Below are positions 10,757-19,959 of a stretch of DNA of 64,000 nt, one piece after another. The notes beneath the pieces are model-generated. The model was not told where the DNA came from, searched no databases, and was given only the letters and a program-made list of their open reading frames with translations. The translations under genes and the position numbers were made by a program. How positions within the stretch are numbered: position 1 is the stretch's first letter; each line of letters starts with the position of its first letter. The DNA comes from Ramazzottius varieornatus (taxonomy: Eukaryota; Tardigrada; Eutardigrada; Parachela; Ramazzottiidae): assembly GCA_001949185.1 (NCBI GenBank), contig BDGG01000010.1, positions 1,125,773 through 1,189,772 of the forward strand. Direction: 5' to 3'.

Positions 10757-12234
10757 CCATTGCGGTCAGAAACGTGAGGACATGGAAAAATCAATCAATC
10801 AAAACCCAAGGCAGAGTTCGGGGCGGTATTACAATCAAAAGTTTTGATAAATTTTATTGAATGCACTCTCTGAATCACCACTTGGTTCGCAGACCATTAT
10901 TGAGAAGAAGATCCTCCAAACGCCTTTCCATCGTTCCGTACAACTTCTTACAGAGCTCAGGGGTTACTAATTTATCCCATGCTTCATACAACAACCTCTC
11001 TAAATCTGGCGTCGTATTCGGACACCTCTTTCCGATGTACTGCCACATGATATTCCAAACATTCTCGATGAGATTCATATCCGGAGATAACGGTGGCCAC
11101 GGGAGAACGGATAATCGACACTTTTTGAGATAGGCTTGGACTAGCTTGGCCTTGTGAGATGGTGCGTTATCGTGCATCCAAATGACTCGCTTCTTCTTCT
11201 TGCGACGTTCCCTGATCTTTGGTATTACTTCCTTGGCGAGCAGCACCGAGTAACTGAAGCGGTTGATGGATCCGTCAACGATGAAGAACGATAGTGGTCC
11301 GTCGCGAGTAATCGCGCCGTGGCACATCACGCTGAAGCGTCCAGGTGGAAGTTTTCTCTGGAAGTCTGCGTTGTAACGACTTTCACCAGGAAAACGCCTA
11401 ATCTGAACAAAGACCACGATCGATATTTGTTACAGTATCTTCCCAACGGTTTTGCGCATGAAATATAACGCCTGCACTTACTGTATGCCGCTCACAGTCA
11501 AACTTGGCACTGGCTTCATCGCTGAAGACAACGTAGTTCAGGCAGTTCTTGTCTTTTCTCAGCTTGTCCAGCATGTCCAGAGCCCAAATTACGCGCATGG
11601 TGCGATGGTGGTAAGTCAGAGGATTCTTCACGGGAGTGACAATCCTGGCCTGTAGCTGCTGTAGACGACGTCGCACGGTACGCTCACTGACCTTGCTTTC
11701 TTTTCCGGTAAGAGCTTGTTCACACTCCGCCGCGATCTTACCGGGTCTGCTCGCAGGCCAGTTCCGGGCTTTATGGTTGTGGGCAAGAAGTCGCAGGGTG
11801 TCTTCGAAATGGTCCGAAGTTTTCCGTTGGGTTCCTTTCTTCTTAGCAATGTCACCACTCAGACGTCGACGCCGCAGAAGATCAGATGCCCACTTTCGAG
11901 AATGCCCAAAGTAACGTCCAATTTGGCTCCAGCTGATGTCGTCTTTCCTCATTCTTCTGACTGCTCTCACCACCACGTCACTAACCCTGTGGCCTCGGCT
12001 CATTCTCGACTATATTACAAAACACAATGACAGAGGTAGAGATGGATATCACAGAAGAGATTACAGGAACTAAGAAGTAAGACTCCCGGCATCACAAAGG
12101 AACACCTGTTACGCCTGAAAACAGCTGACTGAACCGAAAACGTTGATCAAGGCTTTTGATTGCCGTGACGTCACGTCATGCGGTCGGTTCTGATAGATTT
12201 ATTGGCCATGTCCTCACGTTTCTGACCGCAATGG
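10757..12234. mobile_element. Tc1/mariner-type DNA transposon, complete with TIRs
   Basis: 29-base perfect terminal inverted repeats, CCATTGCGGTCAGAAACGTG... at 10757-10785 and its complement at 12206-12234. The element is flanked by TA on both sides (10755-10756 and 12235-12236), as expected for this superfamily. It is 1478 bases long and carries a minus-strand transposase with one intron. The paralogous site near 19873 lacks it. Confidence 0.95.
10875..12003 (-). CDS. DD34E transposase of the Tc1-like element
   Basis: Exon 1 is 12003-11482 and exon 2 is 11402-10875, with a 79-base intron (ACA|GTAAGT ... TTGTTCAG). Together they encode 349 residues with no stop or frameshift. The N-terminal half carries a paired-type helix-turn-helix region (ISWSQIGRYFGHSRKWASDL). 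Catalytic residues are FSDEA (first Asp), MHDNAPSH (second Asp) and SPDMNLIENVW (Glu), with 34 residues between the second Asp and the Glu, i.e. the DD34E spacing of Tc1. It catalyses cut-and-paste movement in the nucleus. Intact frame, intact TIRs and an empty paralogous site point to a recent and possibly active copy. The intron must be spliced for function. Confidence 0.92.
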
Positions 12235-12571
12235 TATTCCAGGTGTATAAATAGTTGCAGGATGGGACTTCGGACCAATTTTTTTCAGGCGTCCGTCATG
12301 GAGTTCCATGCCAGGAGAGACAGCAAAAACGTAGGTGTCGTTTTCTTCGGTTTATTTTTATTATGTTTTATGAGTAGTGTTGCTGCCAGCATTCTAACTT
12401 ATTGTTAGTGCTTGATTTCTTTTTCAGCAAGTTCGAGGGGAGATGTGCTGCGAAGGACCATGCCAGAGCAAGACAGCAGCACAGTTTTCCCTTCCTCTGA
12501 GACGCGACAGCAGGAAGAGCATGTCCGCCGGAAAAGCCCGTGACCTCCTCAGCCATCTGCAACGACAGTAG
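12235..12571 (+). CDS. Small TATA-driven two-exon gene, 58-codon frame, copy 1
   Basis: A TATA box (TATAAATA, 12246-12253) stands 45 bases before an ATG at 12298. Exon 1 is 12298-12330 (MEFHARRDSKN), the intron is 12331-12427 (GTAGGT...TTTTTCAG), and exon 2 is 12428-12571 ending in TAG, total 57 residues. The second exon is basic and Ser/Arg-rich with CCEGPC. The promoter and exon 1 match 19880-19992, where the first exon reads MEFLPKRNKND, but exon 2 differs from the homologue's. So this copy probably lost or changed its 3' exon, and the original partner may be the fragment at 13596-14006. Protein not recognised. Confidence 0.45.
12246..12253 (+). promoter_or_regulatory. TATA box of the small-gene promoter, copy 1
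   Basis: TATAAATA followed 15 bases later by GGGACTTCGGACC. The same pair (TATAAAT, then GGGATTTCGGACC) occurs at 19882-19916 in the duplicate, while sequence around it has drifted. Conservation across the duplicates supports a core promoter with start site near 12275. Confidence 0.65.
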
Positions 12572-12589
12572 TGATGTTGGCGTATATCA

Positions 12590-12780
12590 ATATTATATTA
12601 AATTAGATCTTATTAGATGCTTTTTGCATCTAATATATTATATTAACATTTATTAGATGCCTCGAAAGAGGCAGGATATTTATTAGTATTAAATTAGATG
12701 GAAGCCAGGGCTGAATATATTATATTAAAATCAACTCGCACGGCGCTCTATATTAAAATTATTAATATGCGATTCCAAAA
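12590..12780. repeat. AT-rich tract of TATATTAA units with short hairpins
   Basis: Repeated TATTATATTAAA-type units, also seen at 13530-13600. It includes two perfect small hairpins: TATTAGATGC / GCATCTAATA at 12611-12635 and TGCCTC-GAAA-GAGGCA at 12657-12672. This AT-rich material separates the small gene's first exons from the downstream fragment at 13596 and looks inserted. Confidence 0.6.
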
Positions 12781-13169
12781 TACGGCTTGATTCGCGCCAA
12801 GCGAAAGCGCAGGACGCCAGGACTCTGCACAGTGCGCTGTTGGGTTGGATCATAATGCATCACGCACCTGCACGTCAACGTTTATCAGTCAGCGTTAAGG
12901 GTTGTAAATCGATTGTCAACTTCGTTTGATTGGCTGATGCAGGTTCATGGGTCCAGCGATCCACCTGCGTGCTCGCAATGCTCATTGCTGAATGCGAAGC
13001 TGTCTGCTTTTCCAGGTTCGGTTTCGCGCTTTCGAATGCTTTGTGTGTCATTTCTCTAGAAATTGCAGGACAGTATAAGGTTATCAGCATGGTTGGAAAA
13101 GAAGGGAGCTCTCCCACCGTCAAGCAGAAGAGACAGTAGCCGACAAGGACCGCTGTGAATTGAGGGAAG

Positions 13170-13505
13170 GTGACGAAGGGTGCTGCAGTCAGTCCAGCCA
13201 GCATCGATATCGTCGGCGTCTCTCTTGTTAGCCCTATTCACCAAGCCACCTTTAAAGCGCTAGCGTTCTGGTGGACCAAAAAAGAGTTCCACGTGAGCGA
13301 CGAGGAGAAGGGAATAACACCCTGTCTTGCTTGTAGGCGCGTGGTCACGCCGGACGGACATACCGAAAACGCTGTAAGCCATCTGAGAAACAACCATAAG
13401 GACGTCTTCCTCAAGTTCGAGGAAGCTGAAAGAGAGCGTAAAGTTACCGCGGAGAAGCATGTGTGCTCGGCTAGTGCAAAAAGGAGAATTCCCTGGGTTC
13501 GGTAA
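13170..13505 (+). CDS. BED-type zinc-finger fragment
   Basis: Open frame of about 111 residues holding CLACRRVV, a 14-residue gap and SHLRNNH, i.e. Cys-x2-Cys ... His-x4-His, the BED finger pattern, preceded by a Trp-rich strand (ALAFWWTKKEFHV) and followed by an acidic/basic helix. BED fingers are DNA-binding modules common in hAT-type transposases and chromatin insulator proteins. No transposase core follows and the frame stops 12 residues after the helix, so this is most likely a transposon remnant or a single exon of an undetected gene. Confidence 0.5.
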   Translation: MTKGAAVSPASIDIVGVSLVSPIHQATFKALAFWWTKKEFHVSDEEKGITPCLACRRVVTPDGHTENAVSHLRNNHKDVFLKFEEAERERKVTAEKHVCSASAKRRIPWVR

Positions 13506-13595
13506 CACCAAAGCGATGTTGGGTCGCGGCATATTATATTAACATTATATTCGAACTGTGGCAGCTCGGCCTTATTAAATCAAAATTATATTAAG

Positions 13596-14006
13596 TTGGA
13601 ATACCCTTATGCCAACATCACTAAACGACATCATGGGAATCAGGGAGACACCTTCAGAGTCGTCTGGATGCCCTGCAATCATGCTCATCCAACGATGGTG
13701 CGCAGTATGGACGACTTCGACTACAAAGACGGATGCCCAACTCCAGGCTGCCGAACACCGCAGACACCACCAACAGCCCCAGCTCCACTTCCAGCTCCAC
13801 TTCCTGCACCGGCCTCAGTTCCTGAACCGGCTCAAGTTCTTGCAGTGGCTCCATTTCCTGCACCGACTGCAGCCCCTCGTTCTCGGCCACCATCCCTGAA
13901 GCTACCACCACACGACCCCAGCACTGCGTTATCACGGCCTCCGCCGTTTCCGGATAGCTTAGATTTGACTTTTGACCAAATGTGGGTGGAACATCTGTCT
14001 CGTTGA
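13596..14006 (+). CDS. Unrecognised small protein family, member A (C-H-H / C-C motif, Pro-rich tail)
   Basis: Open frame of 136 residues. Residues near 20-52 read FRVVWMPCNHAHP ... DFDYKDGCPTPGC, paralogous to member B at 19960-20369 (FQVTWVPCGHVHP ... NFNYHQGCPSDGC). Four Cys/His positions plus a closing GC-P-x-x-GC pair suggest a metal-binding knuckle. Next come about 65 residues rich in Pro/Ala with repeated PAPLPAPAS-type units, and then an acidic-aromatic end (LDLTFDQMWVEHLSR). No promoter or first exon adjoins it; the matching first exon (MEFHARRDSKN) lies 1.3 kb upstream behind AT-rich and BED sequences. It may be a split gene or a decaying copy. Function unknown. Confidence 0.5.
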   Translation: MEYPYANITKRHHGNQGDTFRVVWMPCNHAHPTMVRSMDDFDYKDGCPTPGCRTPQTPPTAPAPLPAPLPAPASVPEPAQVLAVAPFPAPTAAPRSRPPSLKLPPHDPSTALSRPPPFPDSLDLTFDQMWVEHLSR

Positions 14007-14256
14007 TTGATTGATGTGCTGGATTTTGTTCCATGTTTCTATTCATTTGGTTCCATTAAAAATTCATCATAGACCAGATTTTAACTTGCGAGCAGTGACG
14101 TAGCACATTTTGATTGGATTTTTTATTAATTTGTAACTCGAATCTGTGATTTCTAACGAAAACTGGACGTGAAAACAAAACTTATCAGCAGGGTTGTGCT
14201 GCTGTGACCAGAGAACGGAGTAATGCCACAGTGATTGCGACGTCAGCTTCCGCGGA

Positions 14257-14795
14257 CGAGGGGATTATGCCTGTCCCCACCTCCCGACGGTCAAACCGTC
14301 CCGCCAGAACGATAGAGGAGAGTCTATTCTATGGTACGAGCCAGGGAGCTAAATCCCGCGATGATCCTGGAATGAACTATGGGACTCGGAAACGAACGTC
14401 CATTGACCGCTCCAGTATGCTGCAGTGACGTTGAGCTCTTTGATTGGGAGCGTTGATTGAAGACATTACAGACAAGCCGCTCAGCTGACTGAGCTGAGCA
14501 ACAGGACGACCGAACAGTGTGCCAAAACTGGTCGATGATGCTCGATAGCACACCATCCAGCCCTAATCTGACGGAACAGCTGATCGACTGAGTTGCAATC
14601 TGTTCAATCAAACTTCCAATCAAAGATCTTACGTCACTGCAGTATCTGAGGTCCGTCACTCCCTAGCCCTGTAGTTTATTCCATGATCATCGCGGGATTT
14701 AGCTCCCTGGCCCATATCATAGGAGAGACTCTCCTCTAGCGTTCTGGCGGGACGGTTTAACCGTCGGGAGGTGGGGACAGACATAATCCCCTCGT
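14257..14795. mobile_element. Long-arm foldback element, copy 1 (ends GAGGGGATTA)
   Basis: Arms of roughly 115 to 125 bases (14257-14375 and 14680-14795) are inverted copies, from GAGGGGATTATGCCTGTCCC to its complement GGGGACAGACATAATCCCCTC. Inner inverted blocks (TGACGTTGAGCTCTTTGATTG and CAATCAAAGATCTTACGTCA) extend the palindrome towards the centre. No coding capacity. A related element is at 18133-18662. Confidence 0.85.
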
Positions 14796-15035
14796 GAGAC
14801 GGGTGGTCGAGCAGGCTTTTACAATGGTACAGTTTTCTTCAACGCGACTTCGGGATGTCACACGGGTCTTTCAGGCAACTCTGGTAAAAATCGCTGTTGA
14901 TGACGTAACAGTTACCATATCAGGACCTGCGCCAAACGGCTTTACATAAACGGCCACGACCGATGGCTGGCAAGGCATAAGAGGCGTTTTGCGCATGAGC
15001 GTGTGCGTTTAACCAGCGCGACATGCCTGCACCCA

Positions 15036-15403
15036 TATAAAAGCTGCACAATGTGCAGTACTCGTCTCTGGTCTCTGGTAAAGGAAACCTGGTCTCTGGT
15101 AACGAAGCTCTCTGTACTGTTTCAAAATCAAGAATCATTGCCTGCTCGAGCACCTGTGCAGAACCCGACGGGACGGACGGAATTCTGTTAGCAAACACTG
15201 TGGTAATGCCGTGTGAATCTATGGTGGAGATTTACTCGAAGCGCCCTGACCCGGAAATTGGATGTGATCGCGAAATCCAGATATATTCGGACGATGAAAA
15301 GTACATCAAGATCATGCTCAGGATCTTCTGGTCTCTGATGTTCTTCCGCGGAGTGAACGGTGAGAGCATTATACAGATTGCGAGGACAGGTCAGGTCTCA
15401 TAA
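15036..15403 (+). CDS. Possible TATA-driven small ORF (65 aa)
   Basis: TATAAAA at 15036-15042 precedes an ATG at 15206. The frame runs to 15403 (MPCESMVEIYSKRPDPEIG..., then MLRIFWSLMFFRGVNGES). It sits in sequence dense with GGTCTC words, and a GGTGAGAG donor follows RGVN. No homology recognised. The TATA box resembles those at 12246 and 19882 only in position logic. Weak candidate. Confidence 0.2.
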
Positions 15404-15522
15404 AGAACCACTCTCATCTTTCGGTCTCATGTTTCGACCGGCTGTGGGCCGGCTCGAACTTACTGAATCACCGCTATTGGCCGACTCGGAATCCGAGACT
15501 TCGATTCGGAGACCGACCCCGG

Positions 15523-15555
15523 CTGGTCTCATCGAAATCTGAAATTTCGATGAGA
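15523..15555. repeat. Perfect hairpin inside a GGTCTC-rich tract
   Basis: GGTCTCATCGAAATCTGA followed by AATTTCGATGAGACC: near-perfect 14 to 15-base arms around a CTGA loop. The surrounding 15050-15570 contains many GGTCTC/GAGACC words. Confidence 0.8.
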
Positions 15556-15559
15556 CCGC

Positions 15560-16655
15560 TTTCTGAGACCGTCCCGTAAATTATCCCCTCTAACTTTTGC
15601 GTATCTCTCCGCGACACACAGCCTGAAGACTGCCCTTTCGAGATTTTGGACCTCTGTGTACGGTATCTAGCTTTTGCATGGGTATTACATACGAATATAA
15701 CCCCGTTTCAACGGCGCACTTCCACTTCATACATGATGCCCGAGGAATCGTGACTTCAGCGTGGAGATTCGGTTTTATCCGCGAACTTCCAGATTACGAG
15801 ATGCTGGGAGCCTGGCTAGCCGGCTGACACTCCGACGGATGAGAGTGGTAGGACTCACGGACGCCATGTAATCTCGACGCGACGGGCACTGAGCAGCAAT
15901 GCTGAGGATTTCATGTCATCCGCGATGAATGCTCTTTCCACGAATGAGCCAGAGAGTCTGAGCGGATTCCGCTGCGGATATGTGATCTCTGCTGGTTCGA
16001 TTAGCCGGCTGGCCAGGCTTGGGGCAATGGAAAGCTGTACGGGTGCTAGAGTCCTGACGACGTGGTTGGCAAGTTTCAATGGGAAAACAGACGTTCCCTC
16101 GCACCGAGTTTTGAGATATTTTCGTCGATCTGGCTCCTTTGACTTTCGCCTTCTCATGCGTCGTTGGCGTCTCCTTTTTCGTGCCATGAGAAGTGTTAAG
16201 ACTGGCCAGAGAGGGTAGAACGTAGTCAAGAATGTACTTACAGATCCGTCCCATTCTTACTTCCGGTCAGCACAGCAGACATTGCGATATGAGAGTGCAC
16301 AACGTGAGACCGCGAGGCGAAATTCGTCGCACGCAGCAGTGATGACGTCACTATGAACTGTCATAAAGCTTGATTAGGGCGGAGTTGATTTGTCCAAATC
16401 TGAGATTGGAACCTGACAGTCGCGAGTATGAGGGCAGTTTATGAGAGCAGACCTGTCCTCGCAGAATCTATATTCAGGGCAGGCTGAGAGGACAGTGATC
16501 TCCAAGAAGCAACTGGGTCGAAGTCTCGGTTTCCAGAAAGACTGCTAGATGAGGCTCCTCATCATCGAACGAGTCGCCATCCAGCACGACCGACGTCACT
16601 ATGTAAGTTTGATCACGTTGGCACTCGTGTACATCTTTACCCCAGTTTCATTAAT
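15560..16655. other. No gene recognised
   Basis: About 1.1 kb. Open frames on both strands around 15855-16250 are mutual shadows with no domain or splice support. I see nothing definite here beyond one TGACGTCA word at 16343. Confidence 0.4.
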
Positions 16656-16663
16656 CTAATTTA

Positions 16664-17330
16664 TTACTACGACTAAGTTCCTATTCTTTTGTCCGTGCTT
16701 TCAGGCAAAAACTACTGGGCCGAATTTTTGGAAATTTTTTATATAGTCTGATATCAGAAATCTCATGTACCTAAAGCTATTTTCGTGATGGTTCTGTTGT
16801 GTGCATATTTTTATGAGATTTTTGCTTTTCATAACTTTTCTTATGAGTGTGATTTTGAGAATATTGCTTAGCAAAGAAAATCGATCATTACTACGACTAA
16901 GTCAGTGATATGACCTTGCGTGAAGAGTGTCTTTCCTTTGGAACGTCGTTTGACCTTTGAAGGATACTGTCGTGTCACTGTGCAAGATGGCACATAATAA
17001 GAGGAAGTGTACCTCCACGAACACCGCAAGGAAGCGAGCCAGGACTGACGCAGTTCGTAAAGCAGTTAAACGTGCCGCTGAATCTGAAGAAACTTCAAGT
17101 AAAAATGGATCCAAGGTGGTCGCTCGCGCTCGGCTCGCCCGCAGCTTGCTATGAGTGGGTGGCGTAGGTACTGAATCTTGTTTTGAATAGAAACTGGTTG
17201 GTTGTTTTAGCTGGTGAGAAGGGATTGCCAGTCTAATTATAACTGCGACTAAGTATTTATTTTTTGTCTATCTTTTCTGGCAAAACCCATTGATCCAAAT
17301 TGGGCAAAATTTTGCACACAATTTCAGAAA
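16664..17330. repeat. Pair of direct repeats flanking a small basic ORF
   Basis: A ~85-base segment starting TTACTACGACTAAGT at 16664 recurs in diverged form at 17238 (AACTGCGACTAAGT), both running on into a TTTGTC..CTTTC.GGCAAAA stretch. The ACTACGACTAAGT word also occurs at 16890. Between them is an ORF at 16987-17154 (starts MAHNKRKCTSTNTARKRART), 55 residues and strongly basic. It could be a decayed element with short terminal direct repeats. The small ORF alone is weak evidence for a gene. Confidence 0.45.
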
Positions 17331-17339
17331 ACAATTTGT

Positions 17340-18130
17340 AGGGAGCTGAAGCGGTTTCCATTGCCTTACACTTCAATATGATTTTTATCCAAATTTTTCT
17401 GGACCATTTTACTTGGCATACGAGAACCCTTCGGATATACCCCAAGCCAGTTGCTTAGGATAGAGAGATACTTTGTAGACGTGACCTTTCGGAAGGTGTG
17501 ACGGGCTGGATCTCAAAAATGGTCACTCGGAAGGTCATCATAGGAGATAGGATGAAAGTTTTGCTGACAGGTCAAAGGTAGAATAGGTTTCCAATTGGGA
17601 AAGGTCCACCGCATGAAACTGACAAATTCTTCCGGCAGACCTTTAATCAAGTCATCCAGAACTGGCGAACATCCGCGTCAGACTCAAAAGATGAAATTCG
17701 GCATAAGCGCGGACTGCCCACCTTTCCGAAAGGCGAAGGGCTCTGGTCGAACAGGTGTCTGATTCATGTACTGCGGTCCTGAAACCTACTTTTCGCCTCA
17801 AACTTCAATCGTCATTCGATAAATTCATGCAACATGATCTGCGGACACCAATTCTGAGCTGTTGTAGTATTCCGCAAATTTACAGGACGGCAGCACATGC
17901 ACTGTTTGTCTGCTCTGAACGTTGCTTCATTGTTATGAGAAGTATCTCTGAACCTGGTCTGTTGTTCGGAAGAGGAAAAACAGAAAATTTGGAGAGAACG
18001 TATCCAAAGTTTCCCTCTCAGTCCCACAGACTGCAACTGAATCAAGTCGATTGCTATCCTATATTGACAGGTTTTATACCTACGAACTCTGACTTTTAGA
18101 ATACATGAGGTTCTGTCTCAGGACCACAGC
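17340..18130. other. No gene recognised
   Basis: About 800 bases without supported coding sequence. The longest frame (17755-18099, plus strand) lacks domains or splice context. Confidence 0.4.
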
Positions 18131-18132
18131 CT

Positions 18133-18662
18133 ACAAGTATATTACGTCAATCGTTTAATCTCCATGCCCAAACCGATACTGCAGGAAAATAGAAGAGAGT
18201 CTTCTCTACAGGATTTGCCATATACCTAGTCAGAAGAGAAATCCTGGATGATACTGCGGGATTCGGAAGTTAGAATTCCTAGTCGCTGCAGTGACGTGAG
18301 GATCTTTGATTGAGAATCTGATTGAACACAAAATTGCTCTGCGGACCAGCTGTTTTGACACTCTGGCACAGAAATGGTGTGACAGAGCACACCATATGTG
18401 CATGATAGCACTGCGTCCGGTTCCAGCCTAATAAAATAGCTCATATATCCCGGCTGAGCAGTTTTGTGCTCAATTAGATTCGCAATCAAAGATCCTCACG
18501 TCACTGCAGCGACTAGGATTTCTAACTTCCGAATCCCGCAGTATCATCCGAGATTATTTTTCTGACTAGGAATACAGCTTATCCTGTAGAGGAGACTCTC
18601 CTCTATTTTTCTGCAATTTCGGTTTGAGCATCGGGATTTAACGATTGGCTTAATCCCCTCGT
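18133..18662. mobile_element. Long-arm foldback element, copy 2
   Basis: Nearly the whole 530 bases is one imperfect palindrome with arms of about 200 bases. For example, GATACTGCGGGATTCGGAAG at 18249 pairs with CTTCCGAATCCCGCAGTATC at 18526. It shares the CCCCTC end, the GGAGAGTCTCCTC block and the inner CAGTGACGT...GATCTTTGATTG motif with copy 1 at 14257-14795. Confidence 0.85.
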
Positions 18663-18764
18663 CAGGTGATTTTGATTGTATCAGTCTAACTATGTAGTTC
18701 AATCCAGTCAGACTGAGCTGATGGGGTATAGAGTAATGTAAGGTAACAGCTGCAAAACCTAAGT

Positions 18765-18829
18765 TAGCGAACCGTGCAGAAAGGATTGCGGAGCAGCAAG
18801 TCAAGAGCACGCACATCAAGTTCGAGTGA
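18765..18829 (+). pseudogene. LARP7: Orphan copy of the LARP7 last exon
   Basis: Frame kept to the TGA, with two amino-acid changes against the genuine exon at 9545-9610, but no upstream LARP7 exons. The sequence before it (CTGCAAAACCTAAG) is unlike the true intron end. Not a functional gene by itself. Confidence 0.8.
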
Positions 18830-19247
18830 TTGCACTTCCGTCACGGAGGTTGGAAACAGAAAACCTTGTCTTTTCGATATATCGTTCCTTGTTGCTTTTT
18901 GATACCCAACATTTTGTGTCTTGCTGTTTTCTGTTCGAATGATGCAATCTTCCTTATCTGACCCGAGTTTTTCACGGAATTCACACGGGCGTTTGTTTGC
19001 CTCAGTCTTCAGCTTTACTTAATTCCGGCAGTACTTCCATAAGCACATAAAGTGATGCACAGCTCCAACATGCAGTATTTGATTTCGAATTCAGAAGCTG
19101 ATGATGTCATTCCCATTCTATCACCGAGCCACGAATGTGTGCAAGATCTTCGCAAACGTAAAGAACCCGGAAGGCAACAGGGCAGGAAACTGCAGTATGT
19201 ATTCGCTATGTAACCATAAAACACGCAGTGGATGTCACGAAATTAAA

Positions 19248-19586
19248 TTACCATACATTTCGAAGATTCCAGTTTGACCAGCACCAGTGTTTCGTTCTGA
19301 TCTTCTGTTTCTGCTTGTGCCGAGGCCGGAGACGACATTCCACGTACCTTATGCCTTGACGCTTGGCGAAGTAACAGCCATCACAGCGCAGTGTCAGGAT
19401 ATCCCGCACCACATAGGTCCTGCAAGGTGCAACTCCCCATAAGGACGGCGCAACTGGTGATAAAACCGTCGGCGGTGACAGCGCACTACAAATGGCCGTC
19501 GAGGGTAGAGGAAACGTAGGTATCCTGGGAAGGGCGGAGACGAGAGCCCGGAGAATGGCTTGTCTTCCAGCAATCAGGATCAACAT
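19248..19586 (-). CDS. MRPL36: Mitochondrial ribosomal protein bL36m, copy 2
   Basis: 112-residue frame, the same length as copy 1. From GVAPCRTYVVRDILTLRC to the end the protein is identical, and 19250-19442 equals 10059-10251 base for base. The presequence differs at many positions (MLILIAGRQAILRALVSALP against MSILNLGRQAVLRTLAFAFP). Both copies keep open frames and the zinc-ribbon cysteines, so both may be expressed. The converted block covers the whole mature domain while the targeting sequence evolves freely. Confidence 0.8.
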   Translation of the reverse strand: MLILIAGRQAILRALVSALPRIPTFPLPSTAICSALSPPTVLSPVAPSLWGVAPCRTYVVRDILTLRCDGCYFAKRQGIRYVECRLRPRHKQKQKIRTKHWCWSNWNLRNVW

Positions 19587-19881
19587 GTTGCCAAAGCTGC
19601 ACCACGAGGTGTTTGCTGGCTTTGACCCGGATCTAGAACTCCTTTGTCTCCTCGTCCGAATCCGTAAACATGAAAGAGACCAGATCACAAGATACGGACA
19701 GGCAGGAAGGAGGAGGACTTGGGAATGCGAACTTAACACTAAAATTACTGATTCGCTAGTTCTCAACACATCATACGCATGGTTTTAACATGGACAACCA
19801 TTTAAATATTATAGACATCAAGAAGATGACGCCACCCAAGGAGGTTCTGACCACAGTCCGTACACTACAAGATTCCAGGTA

Positions 19882-19888
19882 TATAAAT
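19882..19888 (+). promoter_or_regulatory. TATA box of the small-gene promoter, copy 2
   Basis: TATAAAT 72 bases before the ATG at 19960; downstream GGGATTTCGGACC matches the copy-1 promoter. Confidence 0.6.
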
Positions 19889-19959
19889 GGCCGCAGAACG
19901 GGATTTCGGACCATAGTTTCTCCTCTAAGTTTTTTACGTGCCTTTGAATTGCTTTCACA

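Larger units (their letters stand above)
18765..19873. repeat. Segmental duplication, copy 2 (includes a LARP7 tail-exon copy)
   Basis: Begins with a copy of the LARP7 last exon (18765-18829) carrying two V-to-A changes (LANRAERIAEQQ instead of LVNRAERIVEQQ), then runs through a second bL36m gene and into the TATA promoter of the small-gene family. Offset to copy 1 is about 9.2 kb. The site matching the Tc1 insertion is empty here. Confidence 0.85.
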
